In this document: in pieces, positions 1 to 10,403 of the stretch
Layout of the letters: each line of letters starts with the position of its first letter
Numbering within the stretch: position 1 is the first letter of the stretch
NCBI GenBank assembly: GCA_016081115.2
Contig: JABTTQ020002192.1
Location: forward strand, 1-64,000
Source of the DNA: Rehmannia glutinosa
Taxonomy: Eukaryota > Streptophyta > Magnoliopsida > Lamiales > Orobanchaceae
Length of the DNA stretch: 64,000 nucleotides
Direction of reading: 5' to 3'
Program-made: the position numbers and the translations under genes
Notes under the pieces: generated by a model
What the model was told of the DNA's origin: nothing
Database searches by the model: none
Seen by the model: the letters and a program-made list of their open reading frames with translations, nothing else

Positions 1-177
1 TTCATATTTACAGGTCTAACTCTGTAGATTTATTCTCTTCTACAATACCATACACTGTCACTATGGTTTTGTACATTTGTTTCTTTGGCATCTCTCTTGT
101 CAATGAACTCCATTAAAACTTCATATATATTGCGGGTTCAAGTATATTGTGATAACATCTTCTATATTTCTCAACAG

Positions 178-1934
178 CTTGTAATTATGCTAAAGGAAGA
201 TGGATTGCAGACAGTCGAAGACCATTGTATTCTGGGTTTGGATGTAAGCAGTGGTTATCTGATATGTGGGCATGTAGACTTACCCAGCGCACTGATTTTT
301 CTTATGAAAGTTATCGTTGGCAACCAAACAATTGTGAGATGCCTGAGTTTCAAGGTGCAAAATTTTTGAGAAGGTATATGTGCCTCCTTTCTGCCATTTT
401 CAATCCTTTCACATTTTGCCAGATTTAGCGCTGCATATACTCTCAGTTTTTTCTACCAATCATTTCAACCTGTTAAAATTGCAATATAAATGCAAGTACC
501 TCATCTATGTTTTTCTTCAATCAAATATTTGTCCACCTTGGAAGTTATTCTAAGTTGCGATTTATTAAAACATATATTTCGTCCCCTCAATAAATCTTCT
601 TTCATTTAACTATCCTATTCATCCATCTTTTTCCATGAGTGCAATCTAATAGAAATAGGAAATTTAATAATGCAGCAGAAAGAAACATATGTTAGTAGAA
701 AGAGTGTTTACAAAATCTACCCGAGGTTTGGGTTAATTACAAAAAAAAACCCAGAGGTTTCTGAAAATTACAATAAATTCCTTGAGGTTTGATTCTGTAT
801 TACACTTTACCCCTTTCATAAGCAAAAACATTTCAAACACCTGGCTTACATTTGGAAAAATATTACAATTACCTCTTATATCTAACACAAAATCAAACCT
901 CAAGTTTTTTTTTCTTTTTTTGTAACTTTCAAACATATCTGAGATTTTTTGTAATTAACCCAAACCTCATGGTAGTTTCTGTAATTATCCCTAGAAAATA
1001 TTACAAACATGTTCTCATTTTCAGATTGTTTTTACAAATTATATTATAGATATAAAATTGGCATTTGAATTCTGTGCCCGTGCCCTTAACATCTGTACAT
1101 TTCAGAATGCAGGACAAGACTATTGCATTTATAGGAGATTCACTCGGTAGACAACAATTCCAATCTCTCATGTGCATGGTCTCCGGTGGCGAGGACAAGC
1201 CAGAAGTCGAGAATATGGAAAAGAAATACGGCCTTACCAAACCACGAGGCGCCATTCGTCCCGATGGATGGGCATATCGGTTTCCCGACACCAACACCAC
1301 TATTTTATATTACTGGTCGGCCAGTCTTTGTGGCATCGAGCCGATCAATATCACGGACCCCACCACTGAATACGCCATGCATTTAGATCGCCCGCCAGCT
1401 TTCTTGAAACGATTTCTCCCTCAATTCGACATCGTGATTCTTAACACGGGTCATCATTGGAACAGAGGGAAGCTCAGAGCGAACCGATGGGTGATGTACG
1501 CGAATGGAAAACCAGTCACTGATCGAAAGCTAGCCGAAATGGGAAATGCTAAGAACTACACGCTATATAGCATTGCCAGATGGCTCGATTCGCAAATTTC
1601 TTTGCACCCACATCTCAAAGTTTTTCATCGAACAATATCACCACGACATTTTTTGAATGGAGATTGGAACACGGGGGGCAGCTGCGATAATGTATCTCCG
1701 TTGTCTAAGGGGAGCGAAGTTTTTCAGGACGAATCGAGCGACCCTGTTGTCGAGGGTGCTGTTAGGGGCACGAAGGTGAAGATTTTGGATATAACGGCTC
1801 TTTCTGAATTGAGGGACGAGGGTCACATATCGCGGTACAGTATAAAAGCATCGGACGGTATAAACGACTGCTTGCATTGGTGTCTTCCTGGTATTCCCGA
1901 TACGTGGAATGAGCTGCTTTATGCCCAACTTTAG
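178..1934 (+). CDS. TBL14/15/16-like: Trichome birefringence-like (TBL14/15/16-clade) protein, 3' part of gene
   Basis: TBL proteins are Golgi type-II membrane acyltransferases, several of which O-acetylate cell-wall polysaccharides; the substrate of this clade is not known to me. Two exons are visible: 178-373 (acceptor cag before 178, donor gtatat at 374) and 1106-1934 (acceptor ttcag, stop TAG 1932-1934). The first encodes the TBL-domain CNYAKGRW...SGFGCKQWLSDMWACR and RWQPNNCEMPEF. The second starts QDKTIAFIGDSLGRQQF, with the GDS esterase motif, and ends with DCLHWCLPGIPDTWNELL, with the DxxH motif. Phases match across the 732 bp intron (AG plus A gives Arg). The N-terminal anchor and first exon(s) lie before the window. 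The reading frame is open and both catalytic motifs are present, so the visible part looks functional. Clade assignment rests on remembered family patterns. Confidence 0.9.
716..993. repeat. MITE-like inverted repeat in the TBL intron
   Basis: A 24 bp stretch at about 723-746 (gaggtttgggttaattac plus six A) recurs as its exact reverse complement at about 945-968. Both outer flanks carry further related gaggttt/aattac words. The structure fills much of the intron and looks like a small non-autonomous DNA transposon. I could not fix a target-site duplication, and the superfamily is uncertain. Confidence 0.55.
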
Positions 1935-2347
1935 TATGTCCGTTCTCTTCAGAGAAAATGCAATGCTATTAGAATTGCAGTCTTTCTTTTTTACCACAGG
2001 TAGCTTCTGTTCATATTCTTTCCGTAAATAGAATTCTCGTTTGATCGGGAAAAATGAAGGCTGATCGACGGTTATACTAATATCTTGGCAAAGGAATATG
2101 AGATAGCTGTCCGAAGTTTACATACTCATCGAAGGAGGTGCAGGAGAATGGCTCTATTTCGATGGAATTCAACTAGGTTATTTTTTTTGTTAATATTATT
2201 TTTTATTAGACAATTAATATTCGTTTATGAGTAGAAAATGCATGGTCGATCTCTTTTCCCCTGTCAGCGAATTGTCATCCAATTTTGGCATTGTGGATTA
2301 CAAACTTGATTTACATGGTACATGAGTTGCATAGTTTGTCAAAAAAG
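1935..2347. other. TBL 3' flank, no gene seen
   Basis: This is AT-rich sequence after the TBL stop codon, presumably 3' UTR and spacer. It holds a homopolymer T run near 2180 and no ORF or repeat that I can support. Confidence 0.5.
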
Positions 2348-2432
2348 GATGTGAAATTTGGGGCAAATTGCTTAAATATTGCAAAATTGGAATGAAATTG
2401 TGAAAATATGGTGAAAATGAAGGGGGTTGGCT

Positions 2433-2640
2433 TTTTACTTATTGGCGCACAATGCTTGTGCCCCTACAGTGGTTGGCGCACACACCTTGTGCGTTAGCCA
2501 AGGTTTTTTAATTTTTTTTTTGCTGAATAGGCTGGCGAATATTGCTTGTGCGCCAGCTAACGGTTTTTAATATTATTTTTTTTCTGAAAAGGCTGGCGCA
2601 CACACCTTGTATGCCAGCCAACGGTTTTTTTTTTTTTTTT
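2433..2640. repeat. Left subterminal array of GGCGCA/TGCGCC hairpin units
   Basis: Four related units about 65-70 bp apart each pair a ggcgcac or ggctggcg arm with a gtgcg..gcc arm around a short loop, separated by runs of T. An example is ggctggcgcac, then cacctt, then gtatgccagcc. The units are far more GC-rich than their surroundings. Similar units occur near the other transposon end, so they look like subterminal repeats of the element. Confidence 0.6.
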
Positions 2641-4024
2641 TTTCTGAATTAGTATTTCTTAATTTAAGAAAATTAAGTTAATTTATTTTGATGATTTAAC
2701 TATGTTTATAACTAACTAATTAATACACAAATTAATCCAAATATAATTATTAATATTTACATCCAAAATTAAATATCATGTTGGTCGAAAGTAGACGGAC
2801 TCGGATCCATGTCCATATAACTCCCCTGAAATCCACTAGAAAATGGTACAGGCAAATGCTGAAAACGTGGACGTGCATATGCAGATGGACTTGCTATTTC
2901 CGCATCCATGTTGATCAGATCAGTAAATGATGTGAACTGGGGTGTTATGAACTGATCATAATCCATAGGTTGTGGCATATATGGTGTATGATGCGAAGTG
3001 GAGGGACCTGCCGCATATCCAGATGGACAAAGACATATCGATGGAAGCGCATATGTGTGAGGTGTCTATGGCGCAGTAGTGGGCGTCCGTGTGCTGCGTG
3101 CCCGATCATGCTCCTGTGACGGATCAGCTATCTGTGGAAACGGCTCTGGTGGAGGTATCCATATGAGACGCCGCACACTAGTCATCTCCTCAATAAAGTC
3201 ACATCTCAGGTGATCAACAGACTACGGGTCAGAAGCACTGACATCCCGAACATTAATCCACAGTCGATCGAGTAGAGTACTCTGTAACATACAAATATCA
3301 AAAATATATACATAATGATATAATTTAAATGTGCACAATAGTAAATTTATAGGTAAATTACCATGGCATCCCGAGTTGCAGTGTCGTCTGGCTGATACCT
3401 ACTGTCATGTGCATGTTCTGTGGACTTATTAATCATCGTGTAATACGACTGTACCATGTCTAATATCCACGAATTGTGCTCCTACCATGACCTATTGCGT
3501 CACCTCCAACAATGGACTGGTGTGCCATCGCCCAATACTAAACCCTAATAGCATGAACCTGTAGCCAATCCCATCCGGCCGCCTTTGCGAGTAATACCAT
3601 GGAGTGATGTGTGTGATTCTGATGGCACATTAGGAATATGATGTCTAAGGCCAAACTGTCTTAGCACTCGCTGTGGATGGTGAAATTCCACGATAGCGTA
3701 ATTTATCAATGGGCACTGAGACTTCTACAACTCTGAAATACATTGTGGTCCCAACACCATTATATATGCTGAGTTAATGTCATATGGCTCAAAAAATTAA
3801 ATGAGATAAATTCAATTATGAATTAATATATTTGATTATGTAGTTAAAATTACTTAGTATGAATATAAATCTTTACGTGACTATTTGTTAGTCATTGTGC
3901 TCCAGATCCCCGATGATGCGCACGGAATGACTAGCGGTGTGTGTAATGCAGTGTCTGTTGCATCCACCTAAATGTGAAAATAGTACATCGTCGATAATTT
4001 CCTCGATAGTCATGAGTAATTTCC

Positions 4025-4287
4025 TTTTTAAATGTTGAAAATAGGCCGACCCGATTTTCCGAAAATCGCCAAAAAATCGTCTGGGGCAAAATAGCGCCCG
4101 CCAGCGGGCTAGCGGCTGACTAGGCGGGCGCCAGCGCAAAAATCGGAAAAAATCGGGAAAAAATCGGTTCAGCGTCTCAGAATAAATCGCCAAAAATCGG
4201 GAAAAATCGCCAAAATACAAAAAAATAAAAAAATAAGAAAAACTTGGGCTTTTCTTAAGCGCCCGCTAGCGCCTAGCGCTTTATTTT
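4025..4287. repeat. GC-palindromic dispersed repeat
   Basis: This short AT-rich stretch contains GC-rich palindromic cores: gcgcccgccagcgggctagc against ctaggcgggcgcc, and gcgcccgctagcgcctagcgc at the right. Words of the form aaaatcggcc/gaaaaatcg repeat several times. It is probably a non-autonomous DNA transposon (hAT-like palindromic family) inserted beside the LINE. I could not set exact ends. Confidence 0.4.
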
Positions 4288-4289
4288 TA

Positions 4290-7008
4290 ACCTTGGTCAT
4301 TACTAAGATATTGGCTTCTCGGTTGGGGTCGACCATTACATCTTATCTGTCTCCTACGCAATTTGGTTTTATTCCGAGTCGGCAGATTCCCGACTGTATT
4401 GCTTTGGTTTTTGAGGGTTTCAATATTCTTCAAACTCGTCTTGACGGTAACATGATAATGAAGATATATATATTCATAAAGCTTGTTGAATTGGGGTTTC
4501 TTGCTTCATGTTCTTCGTCAGTTTGGCTTTTCTGATATTTCCATTTATTGGATTGAGGTTATTCTGCAGTCTGCTCAGATTTCTATCTTATTAAATGGTT
4601 CGTCGGTAGGTTACTTTCCTTGCTCTAGGGGTGTAAGACAGGATGACCATTTGTCTCCTCTGCTATTTTGCATTGCGGAGGAACATCTGGGTAAATGTCT
4701 TGAGACAGCGGTTTCAAATAATTGGATTACGTCGTTTATTGCTCCGCGGCATATTGTCTTCCTTTCTTCGGTTCTTTATGCGGATGACATTGTTATCATG
4801 TGTGCGGCCTCTTCTTCTAAGGTGCGTCATATTCTCCAGATTTTAACAGACTATGCGAATATTTTGGGTCAGGTATTCAATCCTAGTAAGTCGAAGGTTT
4901 TTTTTGGCAGTCGGATTTCTAATTATGTTCGGAGTCACTATGGGTATTCAGCCAGGGGCCTTTCTACATTTATTTAGGCGCCCCAATCTTTAAAAGTGAT
5001 CCTACGCCTGCTGTTTTACAGCCTCTCTTCGATAAAATTATTTTGAAGTTTCGAAGGTGGAAAAGGACATCTCTTTCCATTGCTGGAAGGGTCTGCTTGG
5101 TTAACTCTGTTATTACTAGTTCTTTTGTCCATCCTATGATGATTTACAAGTGGCCGATATCTATGCTTAAGAAAATGGAGAAAACAATGCATAATTTTAT
5201 TTGGACTGGTGTTGTTAGCTCCAAAGGTTCTGTGGTGGTCAACTGGGCTCGTTGTTGTACACCTAGGACATAAGGCGGCCTTGGCGTTCGGTCTATCATC
5301 GTGGCCAATAGTGCTTTTTTGACAAAATTGGGATGGAAAATTATGACGTCCGATTCAGTGGTTTTCCAGATTATTCGTAAGCGCTATTTGCTTTCTGATG
5401 GTTCTATTCGTTGTACATTTTTGCCATCCTCTATTTGGTGGGACTTAGGCCTCATATTGAGGATAGTTTGGTGGAGTCCCGATGGATCCCTGGGATTAAT
5501 TTGGAGGTTTTATTTTGGAATGATAATTGGTTGGGTTATTCCATTGCAGATAGAATTGGTATCCCTCAGGAATACATATATCTCTTCAGGCAACATATTT
5601 CTGATTACTTTTATGATGGCTCCTAGCATCTCACATTTTCTTTTGTTGAGGCTTACTTAGATTTAGTCCGGGACATTGTCCATTTTTCTATTGCTTCGTC
5701 TTCTATGGATAAACGGGTTTGGATGCATTCTGTCGATGGGGATATTTCTTCGAAAGCAGTTTACTCCCACCTTCGTCCCTCATCTCCAATGGCCAAATGG
5801 GGTTCTTGGATTTGGTCTCCTAACATCTCGGAAAAGCATTTGATTGTGGTTTGGCGTGCTATTCACAATCGTCTTGCAGTTCTGGATTTACTGTGGAATC
5901 GGGGATTCATCGGCCCCTCTGTTTGTGGCATTTGTTATACTCATGCTGAGTCCACTGATCATTTATTTGTCTCTTGTGTTTTTGCAAGGGCTCTTTGGAG
6001 ATGGATTTTTAATACCTTTAATGTACATTTTCAACATGCTCACAATTTCAATGAATTTTTGGTGCACCTGATGTCCTTCCGTTTCAGTGAGCAAGTCTAT
6101 TTTTTATGGCGAGCAACGACAATATCCTGTATTTGGCTCATTTGGCATATCTGGAATGATTTAACCTTCAATGATAAGTCATGGACGGTGGACACCACTA
6201 TCGTCAGCTTCGGGTTCTTATCGTTGAATCTTCATCTTTAGATCATGGTTGCATGGATAATGATTAGCATGATCTTTTCACCCTCCGGAGATTTCACATT
6301 CTTGGACGCCCTAGGAAGGCTCCGAACATTGTACAGGTTGATTGGCATAAACTCCTCTCGGATGGATCAAGGTGAATAAGGACGATAGTGCTTCGGGTGC
6401 ACCGAGACATCTTATTGCGGCTGGGGTTTTCCGGAATTGCAGAGGCTTTTTTCGGGGTTGTTTTGTGGAGTGTTGCGGTGCTGGTTTTGCGTTTGAGGAG
6501 TGATGGCGACAATGTTAGCTATTCATTATGCGTTTATTAGGAGATGGTGGCAAATTTGGCTTGAGTCGGATTCTGCTTATGTTGTAGATCTTCTTCATAA
6601 GTGATCTTTTTCAGTCCCTTGGCGGCACTTGAGTAAATGGTGGTACACTCTTCACTTGATTTCGGCGTCCCTCCAGCGAATATTGTGTCCCTTCTCATGG
6701 AGGATTATGTTGGACACTAGACTTACAGATTTGTTAGATAATACACCCATGTGTTTTCTTGTATTTTCCGCGACATTTTTTATGATTTATGGGGGTACTC
6801 TTTTTCCTTCCATGGGTTTTTACCACAAGGGTGGGTTTTACCTTGGAAGGTTTTAACGAGGCCCCAAACATTTAGCTACTTGGTCGGCTTATAATCAGTA
6901 TGCTTTTCATTTCTGTTTTCTTTTCGGCTTTTTTTTGCTACCTGGTCGGCTTGTGATCAGGACTACTTTTTCATTTTCTATATATTTTCGATTGATTCAA
7001 AAAAAAAT
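4290..7008 (+). mobile_element. 5'-truncated LINE (non-LTR retrotransposon) with RT, zf-RVT and RNase H remnants
   Basis: Reverse transcriptase pieces run from 4293 to about 5273: LSPTQFGFIPSRQIPDCI, then after a frameshift near 4480 GVRQDDHLSPLLFCI and the catalytic VLYADDIVIMC, then SLSIAGRVCLVNSVI. A zf-RVT region lies at 5705-6241 (VCGICYTHAESTDHLF). A plant-type RNase H tail follows at about 6360-6870, with GVFRNCRGFFRGCF and LESDSAYVVDLL visible in broken frames. The 3' end has the plant LINE tail words ctacctggtcggctt and a short A run near 7000. The endonuclease and ORF1 are missing. Several frameshifts show that it is dead. It lies inside the plant-mobile-domain gene. Confidence 0.85.
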
Positions 7009-7385
7009 ACATATTTTGTTGTAAGAAGTTTAATATTGAATATATGTAATGTTAGTAGTGCAGTACCTAGCATCGTATGGCGGAATAAGTAGCTTATCTA
7101 TATCGGCCTCGTCCATATATAATCGACCTGTGGGAACTCGAGAACGTATGGCACGAGGAACAATCACTGTAATCCTGGCCCAAGCCCAAATCTAACATAA
7201 TAGGTAAACAAAAGGCCAATGAATATATACATTTATTTATGTGATGTACAAATGTAAAGACATAAGATGCTAAAACTAAATTTACATGTAATAGTAGCAT
7301 GGCACCACCGATGACATGTTTTCCAGACTCTGCTGAACTACATAACTCTCTATAAAGTACTGCTAAAACAACACTACCCCAATTA

Positions 7386-7787
7386 TGTAACGGCCCGCCT
7401 TCCAGATTGACGACTGTCCCCATAAACAAACACAAGTCTTTCCAGCGCACTTTGTCCTCACTCACGCGCACCCTGAGAGCAGCTTCCCAGGGGGTCACCC
7501 ATCATATAATTGCTCCGGCCAAGCACGCTTAACTTCGGAGTTTTTATGAGATGAGCACCAGAAAAGAAGATGCATCTTGTTGGTATGAGTAGTACCTATC
7601 AAATCTTTTAAGCCTTCCTCAACTATATAGCCCCATACCTACACAGTCTCAGAATATCCTCTTATTCGGGTGTGGGATCGGTTCATACATGTCCCCTTCC
7701 GTCTAGAAGCCTGCCAGGAGCCACTCTTTGTCCATGCCTTCTTGCATCGGCGATCAATCCCTGCCCTCTTCGGCCCCAGGCGTTACA
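7386..7787 (-). repeat. Cassandra LTR, left copy (3' LTR of the minus-strand element)
   Basis: This 402 bp LTR has palindromic termini tgtaacg...cgttaca. It differs from its partner by scattered substitutions (for example attgacgactg against atcgacaactg), so the insertion is not very recent. Confidence 0.85.
7468..7596 (-). other. 5S-rRNA-like segment in the left Cassandra LTR
   Basis: Read on the minus strand, this contains aactccgaagttaagcgtgc, then ttgg, and gatgggtgacc followed by cctgggaag. Those are the conserved internal-promoter and core words of plant 5S rRNA. An upstream part resembles the 5S 5' half (ctcataccaac). It is not a bona fide 5S gene, because it is embedded in an LTR and has an altered first helix. 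Confidence 0.85.
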
Positions 7788-7844
7788 TGCCCACCAACTT
7801 CCGCTTGGTTCGTCCCCGAACCACACCGTACTAGGAGAGGTCTC

Positions 7845-7856
7845 GCTCTGATACCA
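7845..7856 (-). promoter_or_regulatory. Cassandra primer-binding site
   Basis: The plus strand reads gctctgatacca, the complement of tggtatcagagc. It sits 2 bp inside the right LTR edge and is where the initiator-Met tRNA would prime minus-strand synthesis. Confidence 0.85.
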
Positions 7857-7858
7857 TC

Positions 7859-8259
7859 TGTAATGGCCCGCCTTCCAGATCGACAACTGTCCCCACAAAC
7901 CAACACAAGTCTTTCCAGCGCGCTTTGTCCTCACTCACGCGCACCCTGAGAGCAGCTTCCCAGGGGGTCACCCATCATATAATTGCTCCGGGCCAAGCAC
8001 GCTTAACTTCGGAGTTTTTATGAGATGAGCACCAGAAAAGAAGATGCATCTTGTTGGTATGAGTAGTACCTATCAAATCTTTTAAGTCTTCCTCAACTGT
8101 ATAGCCCCATACCTACACCGTCTCAGAATATCCTCTTATTCGGGTGTGGAATCGGTTCATACATGTCCCCCTCCGCCTGAACCCCGCCAGAGCCGCTCTT
8201 TGTCCATGCCTTCTTGCACCGGCGATCAATCCCCTCCCTCTTCGGCCCCGGGCGTTACA
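7859..8259 (-). repeat. Cassandra LTR, right copy (5' LTR of the minus-strand element)
   Basis: This 401 bp LTR is nearly the same as 7386-7787. It starts tgtaatgg, ends gggcgttaca, and contains the second 5S-like segment. Confidence 0.85.
7939..8070 (-). other. 5S-rRNA-like segment in the right Cassandra LTR
   Basis: This holds the same 5S core words as the left copy on the minus strand (aagttaagcgtgcttgg, gatgggtgacc). One extra base falls in the gcccggagc part compared with the left copy. If Pol III still recognises it, transcription would start in the 5' LTR and run leftwards. Confidence 0.8.
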
Positions 8260-8559
8260 AACTATGTCGCGCAATATCCTGTAGCTGCTCCAAGTAAAAC
8301 AAAGACACGCAGTTGCCAGATGAGTCTGGCATCAACAAACTACCGATTAGTATGAGCGCACATCCTCGAGCATACTGTTCAACCTCTAACTGAGTCATAG
8401 AATACCAACAGAGTCATCGCATACATCTGGGTAGCTTAATTCGAAGAACGGAATTCCATAACTAATCCCATAATTACTACCAAGAATGTTACGATTATTT
8501 TTGCCATCAAACGAGTAGGTTGTTGAGCCTCGTTTGATAGTTATACACACCCCATGCAA

Positions 8560-9076
8560 TGACATCCACTCCATCATTGCACAAGATCCTCATCGATACA
8601 CTTTCACCAGGTTCAAAATTTGGACGTTCATTTCTTCAAAAAATATCTTCTACATCAGCATTTTCATTGCTAGGTCCACCAACATTAGCATTTTCATTAC
8701 AAGGTCCACCAACATCAGATAGATCAGGAACCCTATCTCCTCTAAGAAACGCAACATACTGATAATAGTCATGTTCTACTGAGGTGTTTATGTCAACATT
8801 CTGAATTACAGGCTCTAACTTGACAAACAAATCAAAAAACTCAATCCCAACCGATGGATCTAGAAAAGACTATAAATCCTTCTCATTTGTAATAGAATCA
8901 ATTCCGCACATATTGTTATAACAATATTTAGCCGAAACCTTCAACGTCCATTGACTTATATCAACCCCCATCTTCGAAATTAATATTTCAGTCAATTTCA
9001 CAAAATTCGTTCTGCGGGAAATTCTTCTAGCACCAATTGCATTACGATCATATCTCACATCGCTCACAGTATTCAT
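8560..9076 (-). pseudogene. MULE-like N-terminal ORF remnant upstream of the mobile-domain gene
   Basis: Two short minus-strand ORFs (9076-8870 and 8830-8636) read in the same direction as the mobile-domain gene. The first contains RRTNFVKLTEILISKMGVDI, then SAKYCYNNMCGIDSI and NEKDL. That pattern resembles the N-terminal PB1/ubiquitin-like domain seen before MULE transposases. The second contains two copies of a VGGP-NENA motif. A stop codon and a frame break separate them, and no DDE domain follows. The assignment is tentative. Confidence 0.4.
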
Positions 9077-9376
9077 AATTTGCCTCCAAAATATACGATT
9101 ATGGTGATCATGTTTGACATTGCCTATATATTGTAATGATAATACAGTTAAAGAATTGAAATCATGTTTGACATTGCTTATATACGGTATTATTTATACA
9201 ACTCGACAAGTATTATATGGATAAATAATACGAATATTAAAATTTATTTCAAAAATACGGAGTAATTTACATAAAAAAATGCATTACAATGTCTAGAAAA
9301 TATTAACACATACAAAATAGTAACAATTACTACATATTATGGTGAAATTAACATACATCATATTATGAAATCAAAA

Positions 9377-9655
9377 TTAATATAAAACATTTAAGACATA
9401 CTTGAAAAATTCTGTTATGGACGGAAATTTGCCGTTTCGCCACCCAAAATCACGCCAAACTTCCGCTGTAAATCGTTGTCCGGAAATGTGCGTGTTTGTG
9501 TGTGTTGCTTGTGTTTCTACCGTGTGAGAGTGAGAGTGAGAGTGAGAGGAGAGTGGGAGTGGGAAGGGGGTTGCCGTGTGTGTTTGTTGTGTGTTGCGGG
9601 GGTATTTATAGATGGGGGAGGGGGGGTTAATTTGAATGGTTGACGCCGAGGGCAA
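9377..9655 (-). other. Short leader-like ORF with serine-histidine repeat
   Basis: A 92-codon minus-strand ORF lies at the 5' side of the transposon's genes. It includes an SHSHSHSH stretch from a (gagagt)n run at about 9525-9555 and a more protein-like end, WRDFGWRNGKFPSITEFFKY. It may be a leader or first exon of the transposon transcript. It could equally be non-coding. Confidence 0.3.
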
Positions 9656-9734
9656 AAAGTGTGCGCCACCACTTTGCGTCTGCGTTGATCGCTTTAAACC
9701 CTACCAGAACTTTTTTTTTTAATTTTTTTTTAGT

Positions 9735-9985
9735 TGAAATATGTTGGCGTTGATGACAGGTGCACCAACATAGTCATCTTTGACTGCTTTTTGCCCTTTT
9801 TTCCATGCAAGCCATTTTTAAATTTTTTTTATTTAAATTTGGCTGGCGCAGAGGTCAGGTTCGCCAGCCAGTGAGATATTAAAATAATTAATTTTTAATA
9901 TTGACGCACATTTGTTGTGCGCCAATAATATGCTAGGCGCATTATATGTGTGCGCCAATGAGCAATACCATAATCCTCCCCAAAT
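9735..9985. repeat. Right subterminal array of hairpin units
   Basis: At least four hairpins occur here: gttggcgttg against ggtgcaccaac, ggctggcgca against ttcgccagcc, gacgcaca against tgtgcgcc, and taggcgca against gtgcgcca. They share the ggcgca/tgcgcc stem words of the left array (2433-2640). This supports both stretches belonging to one element. Confidence 0.55.
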
Positions 9986-10058
9986 CACCTTTATTTCAGT
10001 AAATTGTTTTGAAATTTGCCATACTCTAACAAATTTCCCTCAAATTTATCACATTTAG

Positions 10059-10403
10059 TAAAAATGCTAGTAATATGATATCATGGCATTTTATGCAAGT
10101 TGTTTGTGTGAGACCTGCGTAGTTGTGTATGTAACTCACAGACATAGTAAACCTTGATTTGGGTGAACAATAACCAAAAACAAAGTAAAAGATTTTATTA
10201 TTACAAGTCCTCTATTATTCATTAATATTTTGGAGTATTAACAGTGCATTTGGAAATATTAATGCCAACTCTCTTTCATATTTTCAAAAAAGGTTTATGT
10301 ATAAACAGTGACGAAGCCAGAAATTTTGGATAGAGGGGCCTAACTAATATTAATATAAAAAAGTACGTCGGATTTTTGGCCACTTCTCCTTAATAAAAAT
10401 AGT
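10059..10403. other. Intergenic stretch, no gene seen
   Basis: This is AT-rich spacer between the MULE and a LINE tail. It contains gtgacgaagccagaaatttt, a word that looks repeat-derived, but I can assign no feature. Confidence 0.4.

Larger units (their letters stand above)
7386..8259 (-). mobile_element. Cassandra-type TRIM retrotransposon with 5S-rRNA-like LTRs
   Basis: Two direct LTRs of 402 bp (7386-7787) and 401 bp (7859-8259) both start tgtaa and end ttaca. They flank only 71 bp of internal sequence. Next to the right LTR, 7845-7856 is the reverse complement of tggtatcagagc, the initiator-Met tRNA primer-binding site, so the element runs on the minus strand. Flanks aatta (7381-7385) and aacta (8260-8264) give a 5 bp target duplication with one mismatch. 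Each LTR contains 5S-rRNA-like sequence, the hallmark of Cassandra. The element encodes no protein. It interrupts a plant-mobile-domain exon. Confidence 0.9.
2769..8399 (-). pseudogene. Plant mobile domain (PMD, MAIN / phosphatase-7-long-form-like) gene, broken
   Basis: PMD proteins are found both in host genes (MAIN/MAIL) and in plant transposons. Conserved pieces lie in order on the minus strand. They are about 8399-8264 (EQYARGCALILIGSLLMPDS), 7385-7255 (LHNWGSVVLAVLYRELC, IGGAMLLL), 7196-7062 (IWAWARITVIVPRAIR), about 3990-3880 (HTASHSVRIIGDLEH), about 3790-3630 (PYDINSAYIMVLGPQC, CPLINYAIVEFHHPQRVLRQ), about 3470-3360 (YYTMINKSTEHAH) and 3283-2769, an open C-terminal tail. A Cassandra splits the first exon between DIARHS and LHNWGS, and a LINE with a GC-rich repeat sits between the third and fourth pieces. 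There are also in-frame stops (for example after GPQCISEL), so it cannot encode a full protein. Confidence 0.75.
2348..10058. mobile_element. MULE-like DNA transposon carrying a plant-mobile-domain gene
   Basis: The two ends are imperfect inverted repeats of about 100 bp. The left end (about 2348-2440: gatgtgaaatttggggcaaa, then attgcaaaatt, ending attggcgcac) matches the reverse complement of the right end (about 9955-10058: aatgtgataaatttgaggga, then atggcaaattt, ending cattggcgcac). Long TIRs, an internal minus-strand plant-mobile-domain gene and a MULE-like N-terminal ORF all fit a Mutator-like element. No catalytic DDE transposase domain was found. A LINE, a Cassandra TRIM and a GC-rich repeat are nested inside, so the element was about 4 kb before they arrived. 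A 9 bp target duplication could not be defined; the best candidate flanks match only partly. Confidence 0.6.

Noticed and set aside
1638..1997. 119-codon minus-strand ORF
   Set aside because: It is antisense to the TBL coding exon, which has conserved family motifs on the plus strand.
7468..8070. Possible host 5S rRNA genes
   Set aside because: The 5S-like segments sit inside LTRs with a primer site and target duplication, occur only twice at LTR spacing, and have an altered first helix.
7683..8355. Several open frames of 60-90 codons on both strands with similar peptides
   Set aside because: They lie in the two Cassandra LTRs and mirror each other. They are shadows of repeated non-coding sequence, not genes.
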